Shown here one piece after another: positions 50,152 through 61,331 of a stretch of 64,000 nt of DNA; the first letter of the stretch is position 1, and each line of letters begins with the position of its first letter. The notes under the pieces are model-generated. The model was not told the origin of the DNA. It ran no database searches and saw nothing but the letters and a program-made list of their open reading frames with translations. Made by a program: the position numbers and the translations under genes. The DNA is from Streptomyces sp. cg36. Lineage in GTDB: Bacteria > Actinomycetota > Actinomycetes > Streptomycetales > Streptomycetaceae. The DNA is taken from assembly GCF_041080675.1 (NCBI RefSeq), contig NZ_CP163520.1, positions 5,146,001-5,210,000 of the forward strand, given 5' to 3'.

Positions 50152-50717
50152 TAATCACCCCTGCCCAGCCGGGCGACCTGTCCAAGCTGCTCGCCTTCCG
50201 AGAGGAGGCGGCGGCTTGGCTTAGGGAACTCGGCAGCGACCAGTGGAGCCGTCCCTACCCGGCCGACCGCCTCTTGGCCACCATCGAGAGCGGGACCGTG
50301 TTCATGGTCCGTGACGGTGACGTCACCGCTGCCACGATCACGCTGACGCCGGAAGCCGAGGCGGGTCTCTGGACGGCCGACGAACTGAGTGAGCCCTCGA
50401 TGTTCATCAACAAGCTCACCGTGGCCCGCACCCATGCCGGACAGAACGTCGGTGGCCGGTTGGTTGATTGGGCAGGGGACCGGGCGTACCGCGCGTCCGC
50501 GAAGTGGCTCCGGCTCGATGCCTGGACCACGAACGAGGGGCTACAGCGCTACTACCTCCGCCAGGGATTCGATCACGTCCGGACCGTGAGGGAAGGGGGA
50601 GCGGTCAACGGCGGCCCGCGTGTCTCGGGCTGGCTGGCTCAGCGCCCGGCCCGGCCGAGTGATCACGGATTCATTGACCTGACCCCTGCTCCGGGCGCTG
50701 TTTCGCGCTCTTCCTGA
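50148..50717 (+). CDS. GNAT N-acetyltransferase
   Basis: A 189-aa protein. The acetyl-CoA loop GQNVGGRLVDWAGDRA matches the Q/RxxGxG/A motif, after the beta-strand MFINKLTVART. LDAWTTNEGLQRYYLRQGF is the usual GNAT C-terminal signature. The GTG start overlaps the regulator's stop (GTGA), so it is co-translated with it. The substrate is unknown; it may be a cargo gene or modify a transfer component. Confidence 0.85.
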   Translation: MIITPAQPGDLSKLLAFREEAAAWLRELGSDQWSRPYPADRLLATIESGTVFMVRDGDVTAATITLTPEAEAGLWTADELSEPSMFINKLTVARTHAGQNVGGRLVDWAGDRAYRASAKWLRLDAWTTNEGLQRYYLRQGFDHVRTVREGGAVNGGPRVSGWLAQRPARPSDHGFIDLTPAPGAVSRSS

Positions 50718-50921
50718 CGCCCGGCCGGGGCCGTCTGTGGGCCGTCCGGGGGCCGCCAACGCCGACTGGCGACGACCAACGCCGACCGCCCGGGGGGAGC
50801 GGTCGGCTGAAGGTCCCCTGATCAGGAGCCCCTGACCTACCCATTCGCCCGCAGGGCTGGACGACTGGCAAGATGGGGTGTATCTGCCCACAGCCCGATT
50901 CACACTGCCGGACGGTTTCTC
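50718..50921 (+). promoter_or_regulatory. AICE right end and ettA leader
   Basis: This spacer holds CCAACGCCGAC repeats (near 50757 and 50779), which could be arm sites for the recombination proteins. The att core and the ettA leader follow. The 30 bp before the core match the chromosomal 30 bp before the other core at 18 of 30 positions. Confidence 0.5.
50867..50881. other. Attachment site, ettA end (att core copy 2)
   Basis: GGCAAGATGGGGTGT is identical to 36160-36174. It lies 41 bp before the ettA start codon. Confidence 0.8.
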
Positions 50922-52586
<1,665 letters not shown>

Positions 52587-52591
52587 TCTTC

Positions 52592-53053
52592 TTGGCTCGC
52601 CACATCTACAGCTGCCCGCTCCGCTGGTCGGACATGGACGCCTTCGGGCACGTCAACAACGTGGTCTTCCTCCGCTATCTGGAGGAGGCCCGGATCGACT
52701 TCATGTTCCGGCTGGCGCCGGGGGACGGCTCGCCGTCGTTCTCCGGCGGGTCCGTAGTGGCCCGGCACGAGATCGACTACGTACGGCCGCTGGTGCACCG
52801 CCACGCACCGGTGACCGTCGAGTCGTGGGTCACCCGGATCGGCGCGGCGTCGCTGACGATCGCGTACGAGGTCAAGGACCCCGAGCAGGTGTACGTGCGG
52901 GCGGCGACGGTCGTCGTGCCCTACGACCTGGCGGCGGGGCGGCCCCGGCGGATATCCGCTGAGGAGAAGGCGTTCCTCCAGGAGTACCTGGAGGCCCCGG
53001 AGTCCTCGGGCTCCCCGAAGTCCGGGGCGCGTGCGGAGCGGGCCGCGGCATGA
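52592..53053 (+). CDS. Acyl-CoA thioesterase (4HBT hot-dog fold)
   Basis: A 153-aa protein with the 4-hydroxybenzoyl-CoA-thioesterase-like motif RWSDMDAFGHVNNVVFLRYLEEARIDF split around the catalytic Asp in DMDAFGHVNN, and HEIDYVRPLVH after it. The TTG start is 5 nt after the ettA stop, so it is in the same operon. It hydrolyses acyl-CoA of unknown chain; the pairing with ettA is common in Streptomyces. Confidence 0.88.
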   Translation: MARHIYSCPLRWSDMDAFGHVNNVVFLRYLEEARIDFMFRLAPGDGSPSFSGGSVVARHEIDYVRPLVHRHAPVTVESWVTRIGAASLTIAYEVKDPEQVYVRAATVVVPYDLAAGRPRRISAEEKAFLQEYLEAPESSGSPKSGARAERAAA

Positions 53054-53706
53054 CCCTGAAGCTGGGCTTCGCCGACGCGGGGGAGGCGGCGGATCTCGCC
53101 GCCTTCCTGGCCCGGCTGATCCACTACGACCGGGCGGCGGCCGTGCGGCTGCAGGCCGGTGGCGGCGCGCTGGCGGTCTTCGGCCGTCCGCCCGCCTTCG
53201 AGGTCCTCGCGGTGCGTACGGTCCGGCTGGACGCGGTGGTGGAGCTCGACGTCACCGTCTCGGCGGGGGATCTGCTGGAGGCGATCGACGAGCCGGCCTC
53301 GGCCGTCGTGGTGCCGTCGGCCGTGACCGGGCCGCCGTGGGCGGGCGTGCTGCCGCCGCGCGGCGGCTGGCGGCAGGTGCCCGGGCTGCCGGGGGCCGCG
53401 CAGATCCGGGGTGCGGTGGCGGCGGCGGTCGAGGAGTTCCGGGCGCGGGACGCGGCGCTGCCCGAGGGCGGCCGTACCCGGGCCGAGCGGGACCGGATCG
53501 GCCGGGAGATCTGGTCGCGGACGCTGGGGGAGACGGGGGTGCCGTTGCGGGTGGTGCACGCGGCGCAGTCCCTGGGGTTCCTTCGGGGGGGCGGGGTCGA
53601 GCCTGCGCTGCTTTCTGCGGGGGCTTGGTTGCGGTTGCGTACGGCTTACGGGTCTGTGGTGGTGCGGCGGGTTGGTGTGGGGGCGCTGCCGCTGTCCCCT
53701 GTGTAA
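53050..53706 (+). CDS. Conserved actinobacterial protein of unknown function
   Basis: A 218-aa soluble protein overlapping the thioesterase stop by 4 nt (ATGA). Blocks such as DLAAFLARLIHYDRAAAVRLQ, VLPPRGGWRQVPGLPGA and REIWSRTLGETGVPLRVVHAAQSLGFL recur in Streptomyces homologues. No enzyme motif is recognisable. Confidence 0.7.
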   Translation: MTLKLGFADAGEAADLAAFLARLIHYDRAAAVRLQAGGGALAVFGRPPAFEVLAVRTVRLDAVVELDVTVSAGDLLEAIDEPASAVVVPSAVTGPPWAGVLPPRGGWRQVPGLPGAAQIRGAVAAAVEEFRARDAALPEGGRTRAERDRIGREIWSRTLGETGVPLRVVHAAQSLGFLRGGGVEPALLSAGAWLRLRTAYGSVVVRRVGVGALPLSPV

Positions 53707-54145
53707 GGGGCTCCTTCCCTGGGCTTCGCCCCGGACCCCCTTCCGCTGGGCCTGCGGCCCTCGCCACCCTCTTTTGCCCGCGGGTCGTGGCCGGTTGCTC
53801 GCGCCGTTCCCCGCGCCCCTCTGTGCCGGGCCTGCGGTCCTGGTCAACCCCTCTTTTGCCTGTAGACCGTGGTCGCTTCTCGCGCCGTTCCCCGCGCCCC
53901 CTGGAAACCCGCCTTCGGCTGCGGGTCGTGGCCGGTTGCTCGCGCCGTTCCGCGCGCCCCTCTGTGCCGGGCCTGCGGTCCTGGTCAACCCCTCTTTTGC
54001 CTGTAGACCGTGGTCGCTTCTCGCGCCGTTCCCCGCGCCCCCTGGAAACCCGCCTTCGGCTGCGGGGCATGGCCGGTTGCTCGCGCCGTTCCCCGCGCCC
54101 CCTGGGAACCCTCGTTCGGCTGTGGGGTAGCCCCGTGCTTCCGGG
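53707..54145. repeat. 141-bp direct repeat built from Streptomyces intergenic repeat units
   Basis: A gene-free region. Unit 1 (53780-53920) and unit 2 (53921-54061) are identical except for one base; a partial third unit starts at 54062. Each contains two copies of CGCGCCGTTCCCCGCGCCCC, a very common Streptomyces intergenic motif. Confidence 0.9.
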
Positions 54146-55153
54146 TTACTCCGGCTGCTTCTCCTGCGGGGTGGGTGTGGTGTCCGGCCAGACCTGGATG
54201 TGGTCTTGCTCCAGTTCCAGGAGGACCCTGCGTTCCATTCCGAGTGTCTCCGTGTACTCCGTGGGGAGCTGGAGGCGGCCCGCTCGGTCGAGCATCGCGT
54301 ACTCGCGGGCCACTATCGACTCCTCGCCCGTCGTCTCGTCGACGTGGGTGCGGCGCAGGACCTCCGTGGCGGTGCGGCCGTCGCGGATGGCGACCGTGCG
54401 GCGGACCTCGCCGGCCACCGCCTGGTCGTGGGTGACGATCACGATCGTGGTGCCCAGCTCCTCGTTGGCCGTGCGGAACGCGGCGAAGATCTGCCCGGCC
54501 GTGGTGGAGTCGAGCTCGCCGGTGGGCTCGTCGGCCAGCAGGACCGAGGGGTTGTTGGCGAGGGCCACCGCGATGGCGACGCGCTGCTGCTCGCCGCCGG
54601 ACATCTGGTGCGGCCGGCGGTCGCGGCAGTGCCCGACGCCCAGCATGTTCAGGAGCTCGTCCGCCCGGTCCGCCTTGCGCTTGGCGCGCCCGCGCAGCTG
54701 CATCGGCAGGGAGACGTTCTGCACCGCCGTCAGATACGGCAGCAGATTGCGGGCCGTCTGCTGCCAGACGAAGCCCACCACCTCCCGGCGGTAGCTCAGC
54801 CGCGCCTTGGCGTCCATGGCCAGCAGGTCCCGGCCGGCCACCGAGGCCGCCCCGGCCGTGGGCACGTCCAGCCCCGCCAGGATGTTCATCAGCGTCGACT
54901 TGCCGCTGCCCGACGCACCCACCAGGGCCATCAACTCGCCCTCGTCGACCAGGAGATCGAGCCCCTGGAGGGCCTGGACCTCGACGCCGTCCGTGGTGAA
55001 GATCCGGACCAGCCGGTCGCAGGCGATCAGGGCGTCATGGCCGTACGCGGGCCGGTCGCGGCGGGACGTCGCCCGCGCCTCCAGCTCCGCCAGCGTCCGG
55101 ACCCCGGTCTTCGCCGCCCCGGTCGTCGTCGTCCCGGTCCTGGTCCCCGTCAT
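54146..55153 (-). CDS. ABC transporter ATP-binding protein (LolD/MacB type)
   Basis: A 335-aa protein. Walker A GASGSGKST, the Q-loop WQQT, signature MSGGEQQRVAIAVAL and Walker B VLLADEPTGELDS are all present, with the H-loop VIVTHD. A 40-residue N-terminal Thr/Gly-rich extension and a roughly 65-residue C-terminal tail (GRLQLPTEYTETLG, SpoVT/AbrB-like) exceed the usual 230 aa. It pairs with the two FtsX-like permeases upstream. ATGA overlap with the permease. Confidence 0.9.
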   Translation of the reverse strand: MTGTRTGTTTTGAAKTGVRTLAELEARATSRRDRPAYGHDALIACDRLVRIFTTDGVEVQALQGLDLLVDEGELMALVGASGSGKSTLMNILAGLDVPTAGAASVAGRDLLAMDAKARLSYRREVVGFVWQQTARNLLPYLTAVQNVSLPMQLRGRAKRKADRADELLNMLGVGHCRDRRPHQMSGGEQQRVAIAVALANNPSVLLADEPTGELDSTTAGQIFAAFRTANEELGTTIVIVTHDQAVAGEVRRTVAIRDGRTATEVLRRTHVDETTGEESIVAREYAMLDRAGRLQLPTEYTETLGMERRVLLELEQDHIQVWPDTTPTPQEKQPE

Positions 55154-57869
55154 CGCGCATCCCCTGCCCTCAGCTCCGTGACCGAGCCACGCCGGCTCGT
55201 CCACCACGCCTGTGTCGCCGCCACCGCCGTCGTCAGCACCACCACGCACCCGGCGGGCACCAGCAGCGACAGCGCGTCCGTGCGCAGGCCGCCCGCCGCC
55301 ACCGCCTGCGCGGGCGAGGCCGCGAGGGCCAGGCCCGTCAAGTTCACGCCGGGCGCGAGGAGTTCGATCGCCGCCCAGCCCGTCAGCGCGCCGCCGACCG
55401 CCGCGAGCACCGCCTGCGGCAGGGACTCCAGGACCAGCAGGCGCCGGCCCTGGCGGCGGGTGAGACCCATGGTCCGCAGCCGGGCGAGCAGCGCCGACCG
55501 TTCCGGCGCGCCCCGCAGCAGCGACAGCATCAGCGCCAGCGCCGCGTAGCCCGCGCCCGCCGCCACCGCCGCCGTGTAGACGCGCTCGGCGCCCGTCTGG
55601 AGCGGGGAGTCGACCAGCCTGGCACGGGTCTCGGAGAGCAGTTGCACGGTCGGCGCGGACGTGGAGCCGGCCGACGAGGTCTTCACCACCCGGCGCAGCC
55701 GCGCCGCGTCCACGTCCTTGCCGTCGACGAGCAGCGCGGTCGGCGCCTTGGCGCCCAGCGCGGCCGAGTCCACCAGCAGGAAGTCGCCGCGCGGGACGGC
55801 GGGGGTGTGCGCGCGGACCGCGACGACCCGGACGGTCAGCCGGTACCCGGCCACCACGACGTCCCGGGGCCCCCGGCCCAGGCCCGCCGCGACCCGCGGG
55901 GAGGCGAGGGCGGGCAGGGCGGCGCCCTTGGCCCCGGCCGTCAGGTCGCCCGGTGCGAAGGGGCCGAGGCCGGTGCGGTCGGCGAGCCGGGCGTACGCTC
56001 CGGGCTCCGCGCCCACCACGGTGATCCGGTCGCCGTACGGGGTGTCCACGCTGTAGTCGATCCGGGCGGGGACCGCGAGCGAGACGCCCGCCACCTTCGC
56101 CACCCGGCCCGGCAGGTCCTTCGGGAGCAGGGCCGCCGTCTCGATCCGGGCGTCGGCGCCCGTCGTGTACAGCGCGGCCCGGTCCCGCGCGTCCGCCACC
56201 CCGGCCAGCACCGAGCCGCCGAACGCGGCCGTGGTCAGCGCCGTGAGCAGGGCGAGCAGCGGGAGCACCCCGCCGCCGGGGCGCGGCCCGCGCGGGCCAG
56301 CGAGAGGAAGCCGACGGTGCCGCGGAGCCGGGCGGCCGGGCGCGCGGCCCAGCGCAGCGGCAGCGGGTACAGGCGGACCAGGACGAGCGCGGAGATCACT
56401 CCGACCAGCACCGGGGCCGAGCTGACCAGCGAGTCGGAGCCCGCTTCGGTGGAGCGGCGGCGCAGAGCCACGACCGCGCCCACCGCCAGTACCAGCAGCG
56501 TCAGTTCGGCGACCGTACGGCGGCGCGAGGGCCGGACGCGGACGAGGTCGGCGCGGTCGGCGGCCGAGCGGACCGTGCGGTGGGCGAGCATCGCGCGCAC
56601 CGGCAGGGCCAGCGTCGACACGGCCGCCACGACGGCCACCGCCAGCAGCGCGGGCCCCAGCCGTCCGCTGCGGATCACCAGGACCGCGAGGCCCAGGCCC
56701 AGGGCCGCCGCGGGGAGCACCACCACGGCGGTCTCGGCGGCGAGCCGGGCGCCGATGCCGCGCAGCGAGCCGCCCCGGGCGCGCAGCAGGGTGAGTTCGG
56801 CGCCCCGGCGCGCGGTCGCCAGTCCGCCCGCCATCAGCAGGACGACGCCCGCCACGGTCGCGGTGCCGAAGGAGGCGACCGCGACGACCGGGCCGATCGA
56901 GTCGCGTACGGCGGAGAACTGCGCGAACACCGCGTCGAGCTGGGTGCTGACGACGGCCTCGCCGCCCAGCTGGCCGCGGATCTCGGCGAGCGTCGGGCCG
57001 CCCTCGACGGCGGCCACCGAGGCGGTGAGCGCGGCCAGTCCGCGGGCCGTCATGGCTGCGGTGTCCGGGGCGATGTCCGCGTACAGCTCGGGCGCGCCCG
57101 CCGTGTTCAGCAAGGTGGCGGCCGATTCGTCGCCGACCAGCAGACCGGCGTACCAGTAGCGCGGCGCGTCGGGCTGGCCGGGCACCTGCGGCACGAGCTG
57201 CGGCTGGTGCAGCACGGACGCGGTCGCCCAGTAGCTCGCCGACGGCTTCAGCGGCTCCACGATCCCGGTGACGGTCACGGTGACCTCGCCGGAGTGGGCG
57301 CCGGGCAGGTGGAGGACCGAACCGGGCTTGATGCGCAGGGCCTTGGCGGTCGCGGCGGTGACCGCCGCCTGCGCCGTGGCGGCGCCGGACGGCTTCGCGG
57401 AGGGCAGCCGTCCCGCCGTCAGCCGGGCGTGGTCGGCGAGCGCGGAGCGCGTGGCCAGCATCAGCCGGGGCGGCAGCCCCTCGGGCCGGGCCAGCCAGGA
57501 GTCGAGCGGGGAGTCGGCGATCACCTTGTCGGTGGTGCGCAGCCCGTACGCCGACTGGTCCCGGTCCACCCGCAGCGGCGCGCGGAGCGTGTCGTAGGAG
57601 CGCTGGACGTCCTCGGCCAGCCGCCGCGGGCCGACGGCCCCCGGGTCCTCGGGCGGGGGCGGCGCGGCGGCGAGCCGGAGCACGGTGTTCTCCGGTGCCG
57701 CCGAGGCCACCGTGTGGCGCAGCCCCCGGTCCTCGTACGCGTCGGTGCCGCGCGGCAGCGCCGCCGCCAGGAACGCGGTGAGCAGCACCAGCAGGCCGAG
57801 GGCGCAGGCCGCGCCGGGCGCGGTCCGCAGCCGGGTCCGCACCCAGGGGGCGGCGGTCTTGGCAGTCAT
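55150..57869 (-). pseudogene. FtsX-like permease split by a frameshift
   Basis: The 5' part (57869 to 56235) encodes the N-terminal signal/span (GAACALGLLVLLTAFLAAALP), periplasmic domain and first FtsX span set, ending ARAGRAPAAG then CSRCSPCSRR and a stop. The 3' part continues in another frame from VLPLLALLTALTTAAFGG to the end at 55150. The junction is GGCGGCGGGGTG around 56268-56271; one extra G would restore a single protein of about 905 aa. It is a real frameshift, a sequencing error in a G run, or (less likely) programmed slippage. Confidence 0.75.
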
Positions 57870-57870
57870 G

Positions 57871-60800
57871 TCAGTCGTCCCCCTGGTGGCGCAGCGAGAC
57901 CGCCGGGTCGGTGCGCCGCAGCGCGAGCGCCGCGACGATCAGGAGCGGTACGGCGGCGACCCCCGCGAACAGCAGGGCGAGCCGCCCGGCGGGCAGTTCG
58001 ACCAGCACCGGCGGCACGGGCTGGGTGGCCCGCCCGGTCAGCACGATCAGCGGCACCACCGCCCGGGTCAGCACTTCTCCCAGGGCGAGCCCCACCAGCA
58101 GCGCCAGCGCGATCAGCACGCCCTGTTCGGCGGCGATCAGCCGGGCGAGCTGGCGGCGCGGGGCGCCGAGCGCCCGCAGCACCGAGAACTCCGCGGCGCG
58201 TTCGCGCAGCGAGCCCGCCGCGCTGACCGCGAAGCCGACCGCCGCGAGGGCGGCGGCCACGATCGCGGCGGCGGCCAGGGCCGCCTGCGGCCCGGCGCCC
58301 AGCGGGTCGTTGCGCAGCCGGTCGGCGACCTCGTCGCGGACGGTGACCTGCTGCGGATCGATGTCGGGCCGGGCCCGCAGCGCCTGCGCCGCGCGCGCCC
58401 CGGCGCCCGCGTCGGTGGACAGCCACCACTCGGTGGGGGCGAGGCCCGCGGTGTCGGTGGTGGCGAGCTGCCGGTTGACCGCGCGCAGGTCGAGCAGGAG
58501 CGCGCCGCCGTCGTGGGCGGGGTCGGTGCCCTCGGCGTCCGCTCCGGCCGTCGGGATGCCGCTGACCCGGGCCACGACCTTCGCGCGGATGCTCTGCCCG
58601 TTGAGGACGGTGGTCACGGTGTCGCCGACCTTGGTCGAGCTGGAGGCGAGGAAGCGGTCGCTGGCGACGGCGGCGACCTCGCCCGGTGCGGGCCGGGGGG
58701 AGGAGACGGTCACCGTCCGGCTGGGGGCGCCGTCGAGGGGGTCGAACGACGACGGGGCCACGCCGGTGCTGTACGGGACGGTCAGGGCCTGCCCCTGGGC
58801 GGCCGGGAACAGCCTCTCGCGGGCGTCCGGCCCCTGCGCGGAGTCGGCGGCCGAGGCCCGCCAGCGGTCGGCGGCGGGCAGCGCCACCGTACGGGTCTGC
58901 CCGTCGCGGGTGACGGCCCGCAGCGCGGACACGGTGAAGCTGTGCCGCTCGGAGACCCCGAACGGCACGGCGAAGTCCAGCTGGAAGCCGGTCACGGCGA
59001 GCGGCCCGGCGGGGCGGCCCACCGGCGCGCCCGCCGCCCGGTCCAGCGAGATCCGGCTCTCGACGGTGCTTCCGTCGGCCCGCAGGCCGCCCGCGGGCAG
59101 CTGGTAGCTCAGCCCGAAGCGGTCCTCGACGGTCACGCTCAGCACGGTGTCGACGCGCCCGGGCCCGCCGTCGGCGGCCAGGCGCAGGGTCAGTACGGCC
59201 TCGGAGGCGTCCGCGGGCAGCAGCGCGCCGGTCCGGGCGGCCGGGGGCGGGGCGAGCCGGGAGAGCAGCGCGCGGGCCGGGCGGTCGGCGAGGTCGGGGC
59301 GGAGCAGCAGATCGCCGGAGTGCTCGGTGTCCAGGGCGAGCACGGTCGCCGAGCGGTCGCCGGAGAGCATCATCGAGGAGCGCGCGGCCGGGGCCACCGC
59401 CCGTACGCCGGGCAGCGCGTCGTAGGAACCGGCCTGGCCCAGACCGCTGGTCCCGGCGCCGAGTACGCGGACGGAGGCGCCCGCCCGGAAGTCGGCCTGG
59501 TCCTCCTGCGAGCGGTCCCAGGACGAGGACTGCCCGATCGCCAGCATGCCCATGGCGACCGCGAGCACCAGCAGCAGCACCGGGCCCGCGCCGCGCAGCG
59601 GGCGGCGGCTGAGCTGCCAGCCCGCGAGGGCGGCGGGCAGGCCGCGCCCGCTCGCGGCCCGGCGCTCGGCGAGCCGGGCCACCGGCGGCAGCAGCCGCAG
59701 GGTCAGTACGGTTCCGGCCAGCAGCGCCAGCGCGGGCGCGGCCACCAGGAGCGGGTCGATGCCGAGGCCGCCGTCGCGGTCGCCGCTGAGCGTGCCGGAG
59801 CCGGAGGTCTGGCGGTCCAGCTGCCAGTAGGCGACGCCGGCGACGACCAGCAGGCCGAGATCGGCCCCGGCGCGCACGGGGGCGGGCAGCGCGGCCTCGC
59901 GCCCGCGCCCGGAGCGCCCGGCGGACAGGGCCGGGGCCACCACCGCGACGGCGCAGCCGAGCGCGACCAGCGCCGACACCAGCCACACCGTGCCCCGGGG
60001 GCCGGTGTCCAGGTGGAGGCCGATGCGGGCGAGCGGGCCGTGTCCGGCGAGCAGCCGGGTGAGCGGGCCCGCGAGCAGCGGTGCGACCAGCGCGGCCGGG
60101 ACGGCGAGCAGCAGCGCCTCGGTCGCCGAGAGGCCGAGGAGGCGGGCGCGCGAGGCGCCCCGGGCGCGCAGCAGCGTGCTCTCGCCGCCGCGCTCGCTGC
60201 TGAGCATCCGGGCCACCAGGAGCAGCGCGTAACCGGCGAGCAGGGCCAGTTGCAGGGCCACGATCAGCAGCGTCGAGCGGGACACCAGCAGTCCGCGCTC
60301 GGCCCGGTCCAGTACGTCGGGCAGGCCGGTGACCGCGGTGGCGTCGCCGCCGAAGGGCTCGCCCTCGACGAGCGCCCCGGGGCCCTGGCGGGCCGCCGTG
60401 CGCAGGGCGCCGAGTCCACCGGTGGTGAGGGTGGAGAAGTCGGCGGAGGAGAGCCAGGACGTCTGGCCCGCGTGCACCCGGCCGGCGCCGAGGACGGCGG
60501 GGTCGGTGAGCAGCGGCCCGTACGTGGTGAAGTTGACCTTGCGCATGCCCCGGCCGCCGAGGTCGTCGAGCTGCCAGTACGGCTCGGTGGCGTCGGCCGG
60601 CCGGTACAGGCCGGTGACCTTGACGGTGACGGGCGGGCCGGTGAGGCGGTCGGTGAGGGTCAGGGTGACGGGCTTGCCGCGCAGCCCGAGCAGGGTGGCC
60701 GCGCTCTCGGGCAGGGCCGCCTCCACGTCGTGGCCGGTGCCGCCCGCGGTGGGCCAGCGGCCCTGGGTGAGCTTGACCCGGCTGCGGTCCATGGCGGCGA

Positions 60801-61164
60801 AGAGGGTCAGATCGGGCTCGCCCTTGCGGGCGTCCGGGCTCTGGAGGGAGCGCGGCAGCGCGTAGGGGCCGGACTGGACCAGCGTCCGGGTGGTGACGGG
60901 GAGGCCGTTGAAGGTGCGGCGGGCCCCGGCGCGCACCGTGTCGTCGGCGGCCCGCCGCTTGGCCTCGGGCACATCGGCCTTGACGATCAGTGCGGCGGGG
61001 GCGGCGGACTCGTTGCGCAGGCCGTGGCGCAGGGCCGCGTCGCCGATGGAGCCGGAGAAGGCGGCCAGGGCGGCCAGCACCGAGGTCGTGAGCAGAACGG
61101 CCAGCAGCGCCGCGGTCAGCAGCAGCCGGTGCGCGCGTGCCCGCAGAAAGACGAATCCCGCCAC
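57871..61164 (-). CDS. FtsX-like ABC transporter permease, large
   Basis: A 1097-aa protein. The N-terminal span is LLLTAALLAVLLTTSVLAALAAF, followed by large extracytoplasmic domains. FtsX transmembrane sets lie near 285-410 (LLIVALQLALLAGYALLLVARML) and the C-terminus (VGFAVSAAGSLRERAAEFSVLRALGAPRRQLARLI in adjoining blocks, VLPRVVPL-like spans). It stands first in the operon with the split permease and the ATPase. The transporter is probably a mechanotransmission or lipid/peptide exporter of the MacB class. The substrate is unknown. Confidence 0.85.
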   Translation of the reverse strand: MAGFVFLRARAHRLLLTAALLAVLLTTSVLAALAAFSGSIGDAALRHGLRNESAAPAALIVKADVPEAKRRAADDTVRAGARRTFNGLPVTTRTLVQSGPYALPRSLQSPDARKGEPDLTLFAAMDRSRVKLTQGRWPTAGGTGHDVEAALPESAATLLGLRGKPVTLTLTDRLTGPPVTVKVTGLYRPADATEPYWQLDDLGGRGMRKVNFTTYGPLLTDPAVLGAGRVHAGQTSWLSSADFSTLTTGGLGALRTAARQGPGALVEGEPFGGDATAVTGLPDVLDRAERGLLVSRSTLLIVALQLALLAGYALLLVARMLSSERGGESTLLRARGASRARLLGLSATEALLLAVPAALVAPLLAGPLTRLLAGHGPLARIGLHLDTGPRGTVWLVSALVALGCAVAVVAPALSAGRSGRGREAALPAPVRAGADLGLLVVAGVAYWQLDRQTSGSGTLSGDRDGGLGIDPLLVAAPALALLAGTVLTLRLLPPVARLAERRAASGRGLPAALAGWQLSRRPLRGAGPVLLLVLAVAMGMLAIGQSSSWDRSQEDQADFRAGASVRVLGAGTSGLGQAGSYDALPGVRAVAPAARSSMMLSGDRSATVLALDTEHSGDLLLRPDLADRPARALLSRLAPPPAARTGALLPADASEAVLTLRLAADGGPGRVDTVLSVTVEDRFGLSYQLPAGGLRADGSTVESRISLDRAAGAPVGRPAGPLAVTGFQLDFAVPFGVSERHSFTVSALRAVTRDGQTRTVALPAADRWRASAADSAQGPDARERLFPAAQGQALTVPYSTGVAPSSFDPLDGAPSRTVTVSSPRPAPGEVAAVASDRFLASSSTKVGDTVTTVLNGQSIRAKVVARVSGIPTAGADAEGTDPAHDGGALLLDLRAVNRQLATTDTAGLAPTEWWLSTDAGAGARAAQALRARPDIDPQQVTVRDEVADRLRNDPLGAGPQAALAAAAIVAAALAAVGFAVSAAGSLRERAAEFSVLRALGAPRRQLARLIAAEQGVLIALALLVGLALGEVLTRAVVPLIVLTGRATQPVPPVLVELPAGRLALLFAGVAAVPLLIVAALALRRTDPAVSLRHQGDD

Positions 61165-61331
61165 CCGCGCCCCCTGGAAATGTGCAGCCCCCGAAAGTCT
61201 GTCCGGATGCTTTCAGAGCGCACGGGCCCGGGGAAACCGCTTGCCGGGCCTCCTTGACCTTTTTGTGATCGAAATGCGATCAGGGAGTGCCGGATTCCGG
61301 GGACGCGGTGATCGGAACGAGAACTTCCGCG
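61165..61331. promoter_or_regulatory. Short spacer holding the promoter of the ABC operon
   Basis: These 167 bp between the permease start and the globin stop show no gene. An AT-richer segment, TTTTTGTGATCGAAATGCGATC, lies at 61259-61280. Confidence 0.35.

Larger units (their letters stand above)
36160..50881. mobile_element. Integrated AICE, Prim-Pol replication type, inserted upstream of ettA
   Basis: A 14.7-kb block bounded by a 15-bp direct repeat carries, in order, the integrase, Xis, iterons, the replication ATPase and Prim-Pol, two DNA methyltransferases, the HNH nuclease, the TraB-like translocase, small membrane and zinc proteins, a GntR regulator and a GNAT enzyme. This is the standard integration-replication-transfer-regulation order of Streptomyces AICEs (the pSAM2-like class). 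No phage structural or relaxase gene is seen, as expected for single-protein double-stranded DNA transfer. Confidence 0.9.

Noticed and set aside
36160..50881. Prophage
   Set aside because: No capsid, portal, terminase, tail or lysis genes are seen; TraB-type transfer and KorSA-type control are present.
53780..54130. CRISPR or insertion-sequence ends
   Set aside because: These are direct 141-bp units without spacers, terminal inverted repeats or a transposase.
57685..61257. A 1190-codon open frame on the plus strand opposite the large permease
   Set aside because: It is composed mainly of Gly, Arg, Gln and Ala runs, as expected from the complementary strand of a high-GC gene. The minus-strand frame shows real FtsX motifs and membrane spans.
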